Source of the DNA: Limnomonas spitsbergensis
Lineage: Eukaryota; Chlorophyta; Chlorophyceae; Chlamydomonadales
Direction: 5' to 3'
NCBI GenBank assembly: GCA_037349105.1
Contig: JAYJMM010000017.1
Location: 1,240,001 to 1,304,000, forward strand
DNA: 64,000 nt
The notes beneath the pieces were generated by a model. It was given only the letters and a program-made list of their open reading frames with translations, had not been told where the DNA came from and ran no database searches. The position numbers and the translations under genes are program-made. This document shows, one piece after another, positions 1-8,194 of this stretch; position 1 is the first letter of the stretch, and the number at the start of each line of letters is the position of its first letter.

Positions 1-367
1 CCCTATAACCCATACCTGATCCCCACCCACACCTGCCTCCCCTACCTGCCTCCCCTGCATGACTCCTCTTTCTTCCACCCCTACCTGCCTCCCTTATCTG
101 CCTTACCTACACGTGTCTCATGCGGGCCCTCTTCTCCCCCCAACCACCTCTCTGCCTGCTCCCTTGCATTGCCATTTATTCGTACCCTGGTCTGCTTGCC
201 AGCCTGTCTCCCTGAATGCAGGAAGGAGTAATCCCCCCCACTGCTTTCACACGTCTTTAATCATCTTCGACACTTCTCAGTTAAACGAAAAATGCTGTGT
301 TCACACTCACTCCCTTCTGTGCCTAGATACATCGAATCTTCACCTCATTTTCCCTGCCACCCTACAG
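1..367 (+). other. Intron 3' part with pyrimidine-rich 12-bp repeats
   Basis: This is the tail of an intron of the GH5 pseudogene; the exon before it lies outside the window. Positions about 30-160 carry degenerate copies of a 12-bp unit (CTACCTGCCTCC). The following 100 bases resemble 2580-2690 (shared GGGCCCTCT, CTCCCTTGCATTGCC and TACCCTGGTCTGCTTGCC). The intron therefore belongs to a duplicated module. The acceptor is the CCACCCTACAG ending at 367. Confidence 0.6.
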
Positions 368-1639
368 GATCTGGATCTGCACCTGGATCTACGCCTACCC
401 CTGGACCTACGCCCACCCCTGGACCTACGCCTACCCCTGGACCTACGCCTACCCCTGGACCTACGCCTACCCCTGGATCTACGCCCACCCCTGGACCTAC
501 GCCTACCCCTGGATCTACGCCTACCCCTGTATCTACGCCCACCCCTGGACCTACGCCTACCCCTGGATCTACGCCTACCCCTGGATCTACGCCTACCCCT
601 GGACCTACGCCTACCCCTGGATCTACGCCTACCCTTGGACCTACGCCTACCCCTGGATCTACGCCTACCCCTGGATCTACGCCCACCCCTGGACCTACGC
701 CTACCCCTGGATCTACGCCTACCCCTGGATCTACGCCTACCCCTGGACCTACGCCTACCCCTGGATCTACGCCTACCCTTGGATCTACGCCTACCCCTGG
801 ATCTACGCCTACCCCTGGACCTACGCCCACCCCTGGACCTACGCCCACCCCTGGACCTACGCCTACCCCTGGATCTACGCCTACCCCTGTATCTACGCCC
901 ACCCCTGGACCTACGCCTACCCCTGGATCTACGCCTACCCCTGGATCTACGCCTACCCCTGGACCTACGCCTACCCCTGGATCTACGCCTACCCTTGGAC
1001 CTACGCCTACCCCTGGATCTACGCCTACCCCTGGATCTACGCCCACCCCTGGACCTACGCCTACCCCTGGACCTACGCCTACCCCTGGATCTACGCCTAC
1101 CCTTGGACCTACGCCTACCCCTGGATCTACGCCTACCCCTGGATCTACGCCCACCCCTGGACCTACGCCTACCCCTGGATCTACGCCCACCCCTGGACCT
1201 ACGCCTACCCCTGGATCTACGCCTACCCCTGGATCTACGCCTACCCCTGGACCTACGCCTACCCCTGGATCTACGCCTACCCTTGGACCTACGCCTACCC
1301 CTGGATCTACGCCTACCCCTGGATCTACGCCCACCCCTGGACCTACGCCTACCCCTGGATCTACGCCTACCCCTGTATCTACGCCCACCCCTGGACCTAC
1401 GCCTACCCCTGGATCTACGCCTACCCCTGGATCTACGCCTACCCCTGGACCTACGCCTACCCCTGGATCTACGCCTACCCTTGGACCTACGCCTACCCCT
1501 GGATCTACGCCTACCCCTGGATCTACGCCCACCCCTGGACCTACGCCTACCCCTGGATCTACGCCTACCCCTGGATCTACGCCTACCCCTGGACCTACGC
1601 CTACCCCTGGATCTACGCCTAGCACTGGACCCGTGCCTG
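368..1639 (+). repeat. 18-bp coding minisatellite: Pro/Thr/Gly/Ser linker exon
   Basis: About 70 copies of an 18-bp unit (ACGCCTACCCCTGGATCT, alternating with GGACCT) form a single 1272-nt exon encoding repeats of [12 protein letters not shown]. Flanking splice sites are CCCTACAG before 368 and CTG-GTGAGC at 1639/1640; both borders are phase 1, so the exon can be duplicated or skipped without changing frame. The unit is divisible by three, so all six frames stay mostly open; only the TPTPG frame fits the splice phases and resembles the O-glycosylated linkers of secreted hydrolases. A few longer blocks (for example those with the GTATCT variant at 529, 889 and 1375) recur, indicating local higher-order duplication. 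Confidence 0.85.
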
Positions 1640-2091
1640 GTGAGCAACAAACAGAAACCAGAAGAATAACATGGCCAGTGAAGGGAGACATGGCTGGTCA
1701 GAAAGGAGGGATCCATGCCTTGAAGGGACGCCCCATTCCCCTTGCCCGAGATTGGGGCCGCAACCAGAGCTATTCAGTCTTTTACTGCAGGCCCCCGGCT
1801 GGGTGGCCATAATCATTTTGCCTGATGGGAATCGTATTGAGATTTTGCTGTTGCATGGGCCTCTGTGCAGCATGGGACAACTCTGAAAACCGTGACTCTT
1901 AGTTTACTGTTGATTGCAGAATGAACATATCTGTGACATACCTCATGCGGGTATTAAGATGACACAAAATTAAGCCCCAAAGCATACACTTCTGCTTGAT
2001 AACTTATGTACTTCTGCTTAAGGTCATCCCGCCATATTCCTGCATCCCCCCAGTGTCACGTCACACGTTGCTTGTCCACTGCCTTTTGCAG
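1640..2091 (+). other. Intron, duplicated counterpart of 2787-3326
   Basis: Donor GTGAGC and acceptor CCTTTTGCAG. Its start (ACATGGCCAGTGAAGGGAGA, then GGTCAGAAAGGAGGGATCC) is nearly identical to the start of the intron at 2787, and its end (CCAGTGTCACG, CTTGTCCACTGCCTTTTGCAG) matches the end of that intron. Linker exon, intron and Cys exon were therefore duplicated together. No gene is seen inside. Confidence 0.7.
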
Positions 2092-2247
2092 GCTGTGACA
2101 AATGCAATCTCTCACCAGCTGACGTAGGCTGCAAGTATGACAATAACTGCAACTGTGCCAGCGGCTGGTCAAGCTGTTCCAAATGCGATCTATCACACGA
2201 TGCTGGAGGCTGCAAATGTGACAAAAACTGCAACTGTGTCGGCTGTG
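2092..2247 (+). CDS. Cys-rich repeat exon (two units) of the GH5 pseudogene
   Basis: This 52-codon exon has phase 1 borders (acceptor TTTTGCAG, donor GTGAGA). It encodes two tandem units of about 26 residues with the pattern C-x2-C-x8-C-x-(C/Y)-x4-C-x-C followed by SGWSS; the first lacks the CKC cysteine (CKY). This exon is intact. I do not recognise a named family. C-x-C pairs are reminiscent of metallothionein-like or carbohydrate-binding Cys-rich modules attached to algal cellulases, but that is only a resemblance. Confidence 0.7.
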
Positions 2248-2738
2248 GTGAGAACGGGAGCCTACCTGCCTCCCCTACCTGCTTCCCCTACCTGCCTCCC
2301 CTACCTACCTGCCTCTCCTACCTGCCTCCCTTCTCTCCACCCACTACATGACTCCCCTATCTGTTTCCCCTATCTGCCTCCCCTACCTGCTTCCCCTACC
2401 TGCCTCCCCTACCTGCCTCCCCTACCTGCCTCCCTTCTCTGCCCCCCACTACATGACTCCCCTACCTGCTTCCCCTACCTGCCTCCCCTACCTGCCTCCC
2501 TTCTCTGCCACCCACTACATGACTCCCCTACCTGCCTCCCTTCTCTACCCCCCACTACCTGCCTCCCCTATCTGCCTCACCTACATGCATCGCATGTGGG
2601 CCCTCTCCCCCCCCTCCTTGCTGCTCCCTTGCATTGCCTTATTGTTCATACCCTGGTCTGCTTGCCTCCCTTTATGTCTCCCTTACTGCTAGTCCTTATA
2701 CATTGACTCTTAAGCTCCCTTGCTCTGCCCCCCTTCAG
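2248..2738 (+). repeat. Intron filled with degenerate 12-bp CTACCTGCCTCC repeats
   Basis: From about 2264 to 2580 the intron is a degenerate pyrimidine-rich array of a 12-bp unit (CTACCTGCCTCC), with interspersed CACTACATGACTCCCCTAC copies. 2580-2690 matches the first 250 bases of the window. The acceptor is CCCCCCTTCAG at 2738. Open frames here (ASPTCLPYLPPL type) are repeat artefacts. Confidence 0.75.
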
Positions 2739-2786
2739 GACCTGGCCTTACCTCCGGACCTACGCCTAGCACTGGACCCGTGCCTG
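2739..2786 (+). CDS. Short Pro/Thr linker exon (16 codons)
   Basis: A 48-nt phase 1-1 exon reads [16 protein letters not shown]. Its end (AGCACTGGACCCGTGCCTG then GTGAG) is identical to the end of the long linker exon at 1621-1639. It is the duplicate of that exon without the 18-bp expansion, so it shows the probable pre-expansion state. Confidence 0.7.
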
Positions 2787-3326
2787 GTGAGAAACAAATA
2801 GAAATCAGAAACATGGCCAGTGAAAGGAGACATGGCTGGTCAGAAAGGAGGGATCCGCCCCTTGTAGGGAGGCACCATGCCCCTGGCCCGAGTTTTGGGC
2901 CGCAATCAGAGTCTATTACTGCAGGCCACCGGCTAGGTGGCGATAATGGCCATACACTATGATGATGGTGCATGCGGTCATGCCATTAGCCTCGAGGCAG
3001 CCATCGTGGACTGTTACTGAACCAAAGTAGCACTGAGCCTCATCTGGATCACGTGTTGGACCATAGGTTGTACGCCGAATGCGCTCAGCTTCTGTGAAGC
3101 ATGGGCCAACTCTGACAATTGTGACCCTCAGTTTTCTGTTGACGGCAGAATGATCGGAACAGATCTGCGGCATACCTTATGCGGGCATTGTCATGTCCAC
3201 AAATTAAGCCTCCAAAGCATCCGCTTGTTGTTGATAACCCATTTGCTTTTACTTAATGTCATCCCGCCATATCCCTGCATCCACCCAGTGTCACGCCTCA
3301 CGCTGCTTGTACACTGCCTTTTGCAG
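2787..3326 (+). other. Intron, counterpart of 1640-2091
   Basis: Its start and end are shared with the intron at 1640-2091. An extra middle part of about 100 bp (around 2945-3100) has no counterpart there. No coding exon is seen in it. Confidence 0.6.
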
Positions 3327-3564
3327 GCTGTGCCAAATGCGATCAATCAGCAGCTGATGGAGGCTGCAAGTGTGACCAGAAACTGCAACTGTGTCAGCGG
3401 CTGGTCAAGCTGTTCCAAATGCGAACTATCACCGGCTGATGGAGGCTGCAAATGTGGCAATAACTGCACCTGTGTCAGCGGCTGGTCAGCCTGCTCTAAA
3501 TGCGATCTATCACAAGCTGACGGAGGCTGTAAATGCGACAGTAACTGCAACTGTGTCGGCGGTG
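3327..3564 (+). pseudogene. Cys-rich repeat exon (three units) with 1-nt frameshift
   Basis: Acceptor TTTTGCAG, donor GTGAGA. It encodes three units of the same Cys-rich repeat seen at 2092-2247 (CAKCDQSAADGGCKCDQ, then after a shift NCNCVSGWSS, CSKCELSPADGGCKCGNN, CSKCDLSQADGGCKCDSN). The length of 238 nt is one more than a multiple of three. The sister exon reads TGTGACAAAAACTGC where this one reads TGTGACCAGAAACTGC, placing a 1-nt insertion around 3376-3384. Without it the exon would be phase 1-1 like its sister. Confidence 0.75.
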
Positions 3565-3688
3565 GTGAGAACGGGAGCCTCAGTGGGTACAGTGGGTGAC
3601 ATTCACAGCCCAAGCATCACCCCTATCTAGACAGATCCATGTTCTTTATACATTGATTCTGAGCCTCACTTGATCTGCCATCCTACAG

Positions 3689-3798
3689 GACCTGGCCCTG
3701 GCCCTATTCCTGGTGGTGGGTCCTTCGCTGGTGCCAGCAGCTTCTTCCTGTATGCCTTGCAGCCCAGCGACCAAGTGAAGGTGCTGGATGCCATGCAG
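3689..3798 (+). CDS. GH5 exon: linker end and start of catalytic domain
   Basis: Acceptor CATCCTACAG, donor GTAGGG; phase 1 to 0. It reads PGPGPIPGGG then SFAGASSFFLYALQPSDQVK and VLDAMQ, the usual N-terminal beta-strand and helix of GH5 enzymes (FAGAN-type motif). It is intact. Confidence 0.75.
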
Positions 3799-4130
3799 GT
3801 AGGGCTGAGGAGGGGGGCAGAATCTGGGGTCAGGGGGGGAGTACTAGGATAAGGGGGGTCAGGGTCAGGGTTCCGGGGACTGACGGGTGAGTGGGGCTCA
3901 CATGCAGCAGCAAAGGAGGGGGGCAGACGAGCGATGACAACCTATCCGCCTCTCGAGATTTTTGTGGTTGGGGGTGGTTGGGTGGTTTGGGGTGGTTGTC
4001 ATGATCCTGGTTACAACATTCTAGCCGCAACTCTCAGTGCACTATGTAGCGAGCTCCCCTCCTTTCTTCCCCTTTGCCCTGTTGGGATCTCTGCCATCAC
4101 TCATCTGCCCCTCCGCACCTGCTGCCTCAG
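3799..4130 (+). other. Intron
   Basis: G-rich, low-complexity sequence follows the donor (GGGGTCAGGGTCAGGG around 3855-3870, then GGTTGGG repeats near 3967-3997). The acceptor is CTGCTGCCTCAG at 4130. No gene is seen. Confidence 0.6.
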
Positions 4131-4220
4131 GCGGCTGGGTTCAAGGTGGTCCGCATCTTCATCACCTCTGTAAATTCGAACTACAAAGGCTCCGGCAGCA
4201 ATGCCCTGGCTGATGTCGAG
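4131..4220 (+). CDS. GH5 exon: AAGFKVVRIFI strand
   Basis: A 90-nt phase 0-0 exon (acceptor CCTCAG, donor GTAAGG) reads AAGFKVVRIFITSVNSNYKG then SGSNALADVE. KVVRIF is the GH5 beta-strand 2 motif carrying the conserved Arg. It is intact. Confidence 0.75.
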
Positions 4221-4441
4221 GTAAGGAGGCACGAGCGCCTGAAGGCTAGAGGACCTCAGGGCGCTTCTTCTTTATGCCACACGCGCGAGGGGGTCCGCTT
4301 CTTCTTCATGGCATACATGTTTGGGGCCTCATTCTGTTCTCCCCTGTAGGGCCCCTAAAACCCCAAACTCTGAACCCTGAACCCCAACCCCAAACCGTGA
4401 ACACTACACCCCAAGCCACAACTAAACCCTTGATCCTGCAG
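4221..4441 (+). other. Intron with telomere-like CCCTAAA/CCCTGAA motifs
   Basis: From about 4350 to 4435 the intron has degenerate CCCCTAAAACCCC, CCCTGAACCCC and ACTAAACCCTTGATC motifs, resembling degraded plant-type telomeric repeats. The acceptor is CCTGCAG at 4441. Confidence 0.5.
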
Positions 4442-4718
4442 GGCCCCGTCGGCACATACAACGACAACATTCTTGCCGCCATCGAGGCGCTCATGGTGCG
4501 CACGCTCGCCCGTGGCATGAAGCTCATCATTGCGATGCACGACCGCTACATGCTGGGCTGCTGGGGCAACGATGTGCACGCACGTCGCCAAGTACAGCAT
4601 CCCCACATCGCCCAACTATGCGAAGCCGGAGAATAACCTATCTAGTCGGACCTTTCTATGTCAACGCTCAAGCCGCGGCCGACATGGACCGACGCTTCGC
4701 GCACATCGTGTCGCATAG
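4442..4718 (+). pseudogene. GH5 exon with two frameshifts
   Basis: It starts GPVGTYNDNILAAIEALM and reads through MKLIIAMHDRYMLGCWGNDV. After a GCACGCAC duplication at about 4576-4583 the family match moves to another frame (VAKYSIPTSPNYAKPENN). Near 4633-4645 it moves again (FYVNAQAAADMDRRFAHIVS). The donor is AG-GTACTT at 4718/4719. Unshifted translation stops at 4634-4636. These lesions would abolish a full-length enzyme. Confidence 0.75.
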
Positions 4719-4876
4719 GTACTTTTGTCCTTTATGTCTCTGCTTTCCCTTTCTCAGCTGACGACGCACAATGGCACATTGGCAGCTGAAGGCCACAATG
4801 GCACCCGGGCTGTTTTTTCGAGTCTTAGGACTCAGGATTATAGGGGTTGGGCGGCCAGCCTAAAACTTTTTAAAAC

Positions 4877-5078
4877 CTACGCAAAAGTGCCATTGCAGCC
4901 TGAAGGGTGTCCACCCTTCAGGCTGCAATAGTACTTTTGCGTAGAGAGGGAAGGGGCGCGCAGGGCCACCTGCGCGCCCCTTCCCACAAGACCCTTTTTT
5001 GCCAGAAGGTGCTTACCTATGTAGCTCCTGCCCTGAAACAAAGCAGACTGGAAACTAGCCATGCCCCTTCCCTCTCTA
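4877..5078. mobile_element. Palindromic, MITE-like insertion in an intron
   Basis: Three nested inverted repeats are visible. (1) 33-bp arms at 4877-4909 and 4912-4944 with two mismatches. (2) Perfect 16-bp arms at 4949-4964 and 4969-4984 (GGAAGGGGCGCGCAGG) with a 4-nt loop. (3) AGAGAGGGAAGGGGC at about 4944-4958, whose reverse complement lies at 5062-5076. The outermost copies would bound an element of about 135 bp. There is no coding capacity. A non-autonomous DNA transposon is one reading; a foldback sequence without transposition is the alternative. Confidence 0.4.
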
Positions 5079-5150
5079 TCTGAATGTCTTACAATAAGAC
5101 GTGGAGTAGCATCCTCCGCAAATCCAGCTTGCCCCTTCCTCCCCCCCCAG

Positions 5151-5334
5151 GAATGGACAGATGGCCGGCAGTCCGCAATGGGGTAGCCTGTCCAACGGCA
5201 TTTTTGGCTTCGACATTCAGAATGAGGGCCAGGCTCACCAGGCCAACAATGCCATCACCAAACCTGGCTGGATCTGCCACCGCTCTCCGGCCTCTGGTCA
5301 GCAGCGGACTTCTTCTGCTCACAGGTACATTAAT
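5151..5334 (+). pseudogene. GH5 exon with catalytic acid/base Glu; frameshifted
   Basis: Acceptor CCCCCCCCAG, donor GTACAT. It reads NGQMAGSPQWGSLSNGIFGF, DIQNEGQAHQANNAITKPG, WICHR. The NEG motif carries the GH5 acid/base Glu at 5224-5226. Similarity then resumes in another frame as ALRPLVSSGLLLLTG, placing an indel around 5280-5290. The end phase (1) agrees with the next exon only in the shifted frame. Confidence 0.75.
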
Positions 5335-5471
5335 CCTAACCCCTTAGCCTAAACCCTAAACCCTTCACCCCTTCACCCCTGCAACCCTTTCGTCAGCAAT
5401 AGATGGCCCCAGGATACGGGGACCTCATCCCTTAGCCCTTGGCTCTAAACCCTGTACCTCAAACCTTGTAG
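5335..5471 (+). other. Intron with interstitial telomere-like repeats
   Basis: GCCTAAACCCTAAACCCTTC at 5347-5366 and CTCTAAACCCTGTACC near 5441 match degenerate CCCTAAA units. The acceptor is ACCTTGTAG at 5471. Confidence 0.5.
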
Positions 5472-5722
5472 GCGGGGGCACGGACATCCAAGACTCCTTG
5501 CTGGTCCAACATTTCCAATGCCCAGCCCTTGAAGTGATATGCGTCCACACTTATAATGCTGGCAGCCTGTCCAACCTGGGGTCAGCCCTCCAGCAGGCCA
5601 TGAGCGCCAACAAGCGGATTATCGTCGAGGGGTTTGGGGCACTTGGCAGCAGCAAGGCGGCTTTGCTGCGCTCGCAGATTGCTGCAGTCCAGGGCCAAGA
5701 CATCCCTTGGGTGGTGTGGGAG
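5472..5722 (+). CDS. GH5 exon with nucleophile region (E to G)
   Basis: Phase 1 to 0. It reads GGTDIQDSLLVQHFQCPALE, VICVHTYNAGSL, then MSANKRIIVEGFGALGSSKA and QDIPWVVWE. In GH5 the nucleophile Glu sits directly before Phe-Gly at the end of strand 7 (EFG). Here that codon is GGG (Gly) at 5630-5632, one transition from GAG. The reading frame is intact. The donor GTGGGT at 5723 begins the 54-bp array. Confidence 0.75.
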
Positions 5723-7060
5723 GTGGGTGGGAGAGGACTGATCTAGGGACAAGACTTCCCTTGGGTGGTGTGGGAGGTGGGTGGGAGAGGACTGGTCTAG
5801 GGACAAGACATCCCTTGGATGATGTGGGAGGTGGGTGGGAGAGGACTGATCTAGGGACAAGGCATCCCTTGGATGATGTGGGAGGTGGGTGGGAGAGGAC
5901 TGATCTAGGGACAAGACATCCCTTGGGTGGTGTGGGAGGTGGGTGTGGGAGAGGACTGATCCAGGGACAAGACATCCCTTGGATGATGTGGGAGGTGGGT
6001 GTAGGAGAGGACTGATCTAGGGACAAGGCATCCCTTGGGTGGTGTGGGAGGTGGGTGGGAGAGGACTGATCTAGGGACAAGACATCCCTTGGGTGGTGTG
6101 GGAGGTGGGTGTGGGAGAGGACTGATCTAGGGACAAGACATCCCTTGGGTGGTGTGGGAGGTGGGTGTGGGAGAAGACTGATCTAGGGACAAGACTTCCC
6201 TTGGGTGGTGTGGGAGGTGGGTGTGGGAGAGGACTGATCTAGGGACAAGACATCCCTTGGGTGGTGTGGGAGGTGAGTGGGAGAGGACTGATCTAGGGAC
6301 AAGACATCCCTTGGGTGGTGTGGGAGGTGGGTGTAGGAGAGGACTGATCTAGGGACAAGACATCCCTTGGATGATGTGGGAGGTGGGTGGGAGAGGACTG
6401 ATCTAGGGACAAGGCATCCCTTGGGTGGTGTGGGAGGTGGGTGGGAGAGGACTGATCTAGGGACAAGACATCCCTTGGGTGGTGTGGGAGGTGGGTGTGG
6501 GAGAGGACTGATCTAGGGACAAGACATCCCTTGGATGGTGTGGGAGGTGAGTGGGAGAGGACTGATGTAGGGACAAGACTTCCCTTGGGTGGTGTGGGGG
6601 GTGGGTGTGGGAGAGGACTGATCTAGGGACAAGACATCCCTTGGGTGGTGTGGGAGGTGGGTGGGAGAGGACTGATCTAGGGACAAGACATCCCTTGGGT
6701 GGTGTGGGAGGTGGATGTGGGAGATGACTGATCTAGGGACAGGACATCCCTTGGGTGGTGTGGGAGGTGGGTGTGGGAGAGGACTGATCTAGGGACAAGA
6801 CATCCCTTGGATGATGTGGGAGGTGGGTGGGAGAGGACTGATCTAGGGACAAGACATCCCTTGGGTGGTGTGGGAGGTGGGTGGGAGAGGACTGATCTAG
6901 GGACAAGACATCCCTTGGGTGGTGTGGGAGGTGGGTTGGAGAGGACTGATCCAGGGACAGGCATCCCTTGGGTGGTGTGGGAGGTGGGTGTGGGAGAGGA
7001 CTGATCCAGGGACAGGCATCCTTTGGGTGGTGTGGGAGGTGGGTGTGGGAGAGGACCGAT
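5694..7060 (+). repeat. 54-bp minisatellite derived from exon end plus 5' splice site
   Basis: About 25 tandem units of 54-56 bp start inside the exon. Each unit repeats the last coding bases (GACATCCCTTGGGTGGTG, TGGGAG, encoding DIPWVVWE) followed by the donor GTGGGT and about 20 intronic bases (AGAGGACTGATCTAGGGACA). Units at 6273 and 6547 carry a better consensus donor, GTGAGT. Reading on through a unit meets TAG in frame, so only the first donor gives a continuing protein. Open frames in the array on both strands are artefacts. Confidence 0.9.
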
Positions 7061-7387
7061 CCATTCTGGTGGGACTCGGGTTTGCAATAAGGGGATGGGG
7101 AGGGAGGGAATGAGGTGTGAGGAGAAGGGCGTGAGGAAGAGACGAGGGGGCAGGAGGGAGGGAATGAGGTGTGAGGAGACGGTGCGGAAAGAAGAGAGGG
7201 GGCAGGCAGGAGAGAGTGTGCGGGAGAGAAAGAAAGTGGCCTTGAGAGAGGTGGCAGGAGGAAGAGAGGTGGAGGAGGGAGGGGTTGTGGTGTTCAATAT
7301 GTATGGCTATCCGCAGTTTAAGGTCGTATGCTAGGTGGTTGCTCTCCATCCCTTAGTTGTAACCTTGGTTGCCGACTGTGTCTGCAG
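7061..7387 (+). other. Purine-rich intron remainder
   Basis: G/A-rich low-complexity sequence (AGGAGAAGGGCGTGAGGAAG-like) between the 54-bp array and the last GH5 exon. The acceptor is GTGTCTGCAG at 7387. No gene is seen. Confidence 0.6.
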
Positions 7388-7530
7388 GTTCTCAAGCCCT
7401 AGAACTTCAACGACGATAGACCTTCACATACGACGCGGCATCCTGGTTGGCGCTGTCCACAGGCGCAAAGGCCGCCCTGGCGGGGCAAGGGGTGTTTGCT
7501 TGGCCTGAGATCACTTCCGCAGGCAAGTGA
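7388..7530 (+). pseudogene. Last GH5 exon with in-frame stop and frameshift
   Basis: It opens VLKP and hits TAG at 7400-7402. The expected C-terminus resumes in another frame from about 7422 (FTYDAASWLALSTGAKAALA, then GQGVFAWPEITSAGK) and ends at TGA 7528-7530. It follows the phase 0 end WE of the previous exon, giving the family's WEV junction. Confidence 0.75.
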
Positions 7531-8134
7531 CTAGATCAAAAAGCATGGGGCCGGGAAGGGACGGTGGTAAACCGTAAAGCCTTTCCTGGCGCGGGCAGAT
7601 GTGGGCAGACGCATCCGGCAGGCTGCCCCTCTCCCCCGCTCGCGGTCAGCAGATACAGGGGACAGCTTGAAAGGGCGTGCAGTCATCTTTGAAGCCAAAA
7701 CCTGCCTGGGGGCCTCGGGGAGCCTTGCATTCAGTGACGTTTATTTTTGTGGATTTCACGATTACTAACTGGCATTCATCAGAACTAGAAATTGAGGGTG
7801 TCTTAGAAACCACGCCACGTGCTTGTGTGTAAATATTCGAGTTACCATGAGTTGTTTTCGACGGTTAACATATTTTGCGAATATTTACCAGTGTTTCAGA
7901 TGATGCTTACTTGATATCGTGTGCATGAATCTATATACCGGTACCGGTATAGTAAACTGCAGAAAGAAAGGAAACAAAACAAAATCGTGACTATCAAGGA
8001 ATGAACGGTTGTAGGCCGTTCATACCCTCTGCATACCAGGTTCATACCCTCTGCATACCAGTATACAAATCTGTATACCGGCAGTATTTGATCGGCTGCA
8101 TAACCTGCACCTCACCTGCTCTGCCGCCCCACAG
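7531..8134 (+). other. Non-coding stretch: 3' region of GH5 pseudogene and upstream of trefoil exons
   Basis: No coding exon was recognised. A TGTAA motif at 7829-7833 could be a green-algal polyadenylation signal. A perfect 18-bp palindrome (TATACCGGTACCGGTATA) lies at 7934-7951. An exact 22-bp tandem duplication starts GTTCATACCC at 8018 and again at 8040. The acceptor CGCCCCACAG for the next linker exon ends at 8134. No signal-peptide exon for the next gene was found here. Confidence 0.5.
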
Positions 8135-8194
8135 GACCTGCCCCTACCCCTGGCCCAACACCTACACCTGTACCCACACCTGGACCCGGGACCG
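8135..8194 (+). CDS. Pro/Thr linker exon of the trefoil gene
   Basis: A 60-nt phase 1-1 exon between CCCCACAG and GTGAGC reads [20 protein letters not shown]. It is the same type as the GH5 linker exons at 368-1639 and 2739-2786, without expansion. Confidence 0.65.

Larger units (their letters stand above)
368..7530 (+). pseudogene. GH5-family glycoside hydrolase (mannanase/cellulase-like) with Pro/Thr linkers and Cys-rich repeats; 5' truncated, degraded
   Basis: Exons are read by GT-AG borders and protein similarity: 368-1639, 2092-2247, 2739-2786, 3327-3564, 3689-3798, 4131-4220, 4442-4718, 5151-5334, 5472-5722 and 7388-7530. The catalytic part shows the GH5 order: GGGSFAGASSFFLYAL, AAGFKVVRIFI, MHDRYMLGCWGND, FGFDIQNEGQAH (acid/base Glu at 5224-5226), VHTYNAG, IIVEGFGALGS, IPWVVWE. 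The family hydrolyses beta-1,4 mannan or glucan and is normally secreted. Lesions: a 1-nt insertion near 3380; a 4-nt GCAC duplication near 4578; a frameshift near 4640; a frameshift near 5285; an in-frame TAG at 7400-7402 followed by another shift; and Gly (GGG, 5630-5632) where EFG-type nucleophile Glu is expected. Neighbouring genes have intact exons, so real decay is more likely than sequencing error, though consensus errors cannot be excluded. The 5' exons, including any signal peptide, are outside the window. Confidence 0.85.

Noticed and set aside
340..1716. Open frames in other frames and on the minus strand over the 18-bp array (LDLRLP, RSRGRR and GVGVDP repeats)
   Set aside because: Shadows of the TPTPG-encoding exon; only that frame agrees with phase 1 splice sites on both sides.
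5341..5372. True telomere
   Set aside because: Only two to three CCCTAAA-like units inside an intron between coding exons, so these are interstitial or degenerate sequences.
5582..7334. Open frames over the 54-bp array on both strands
   Set aside because: Repeat artefacts. On the plus strand only the first unit continues the GH5 exon; TAG follows in frame after each donor.
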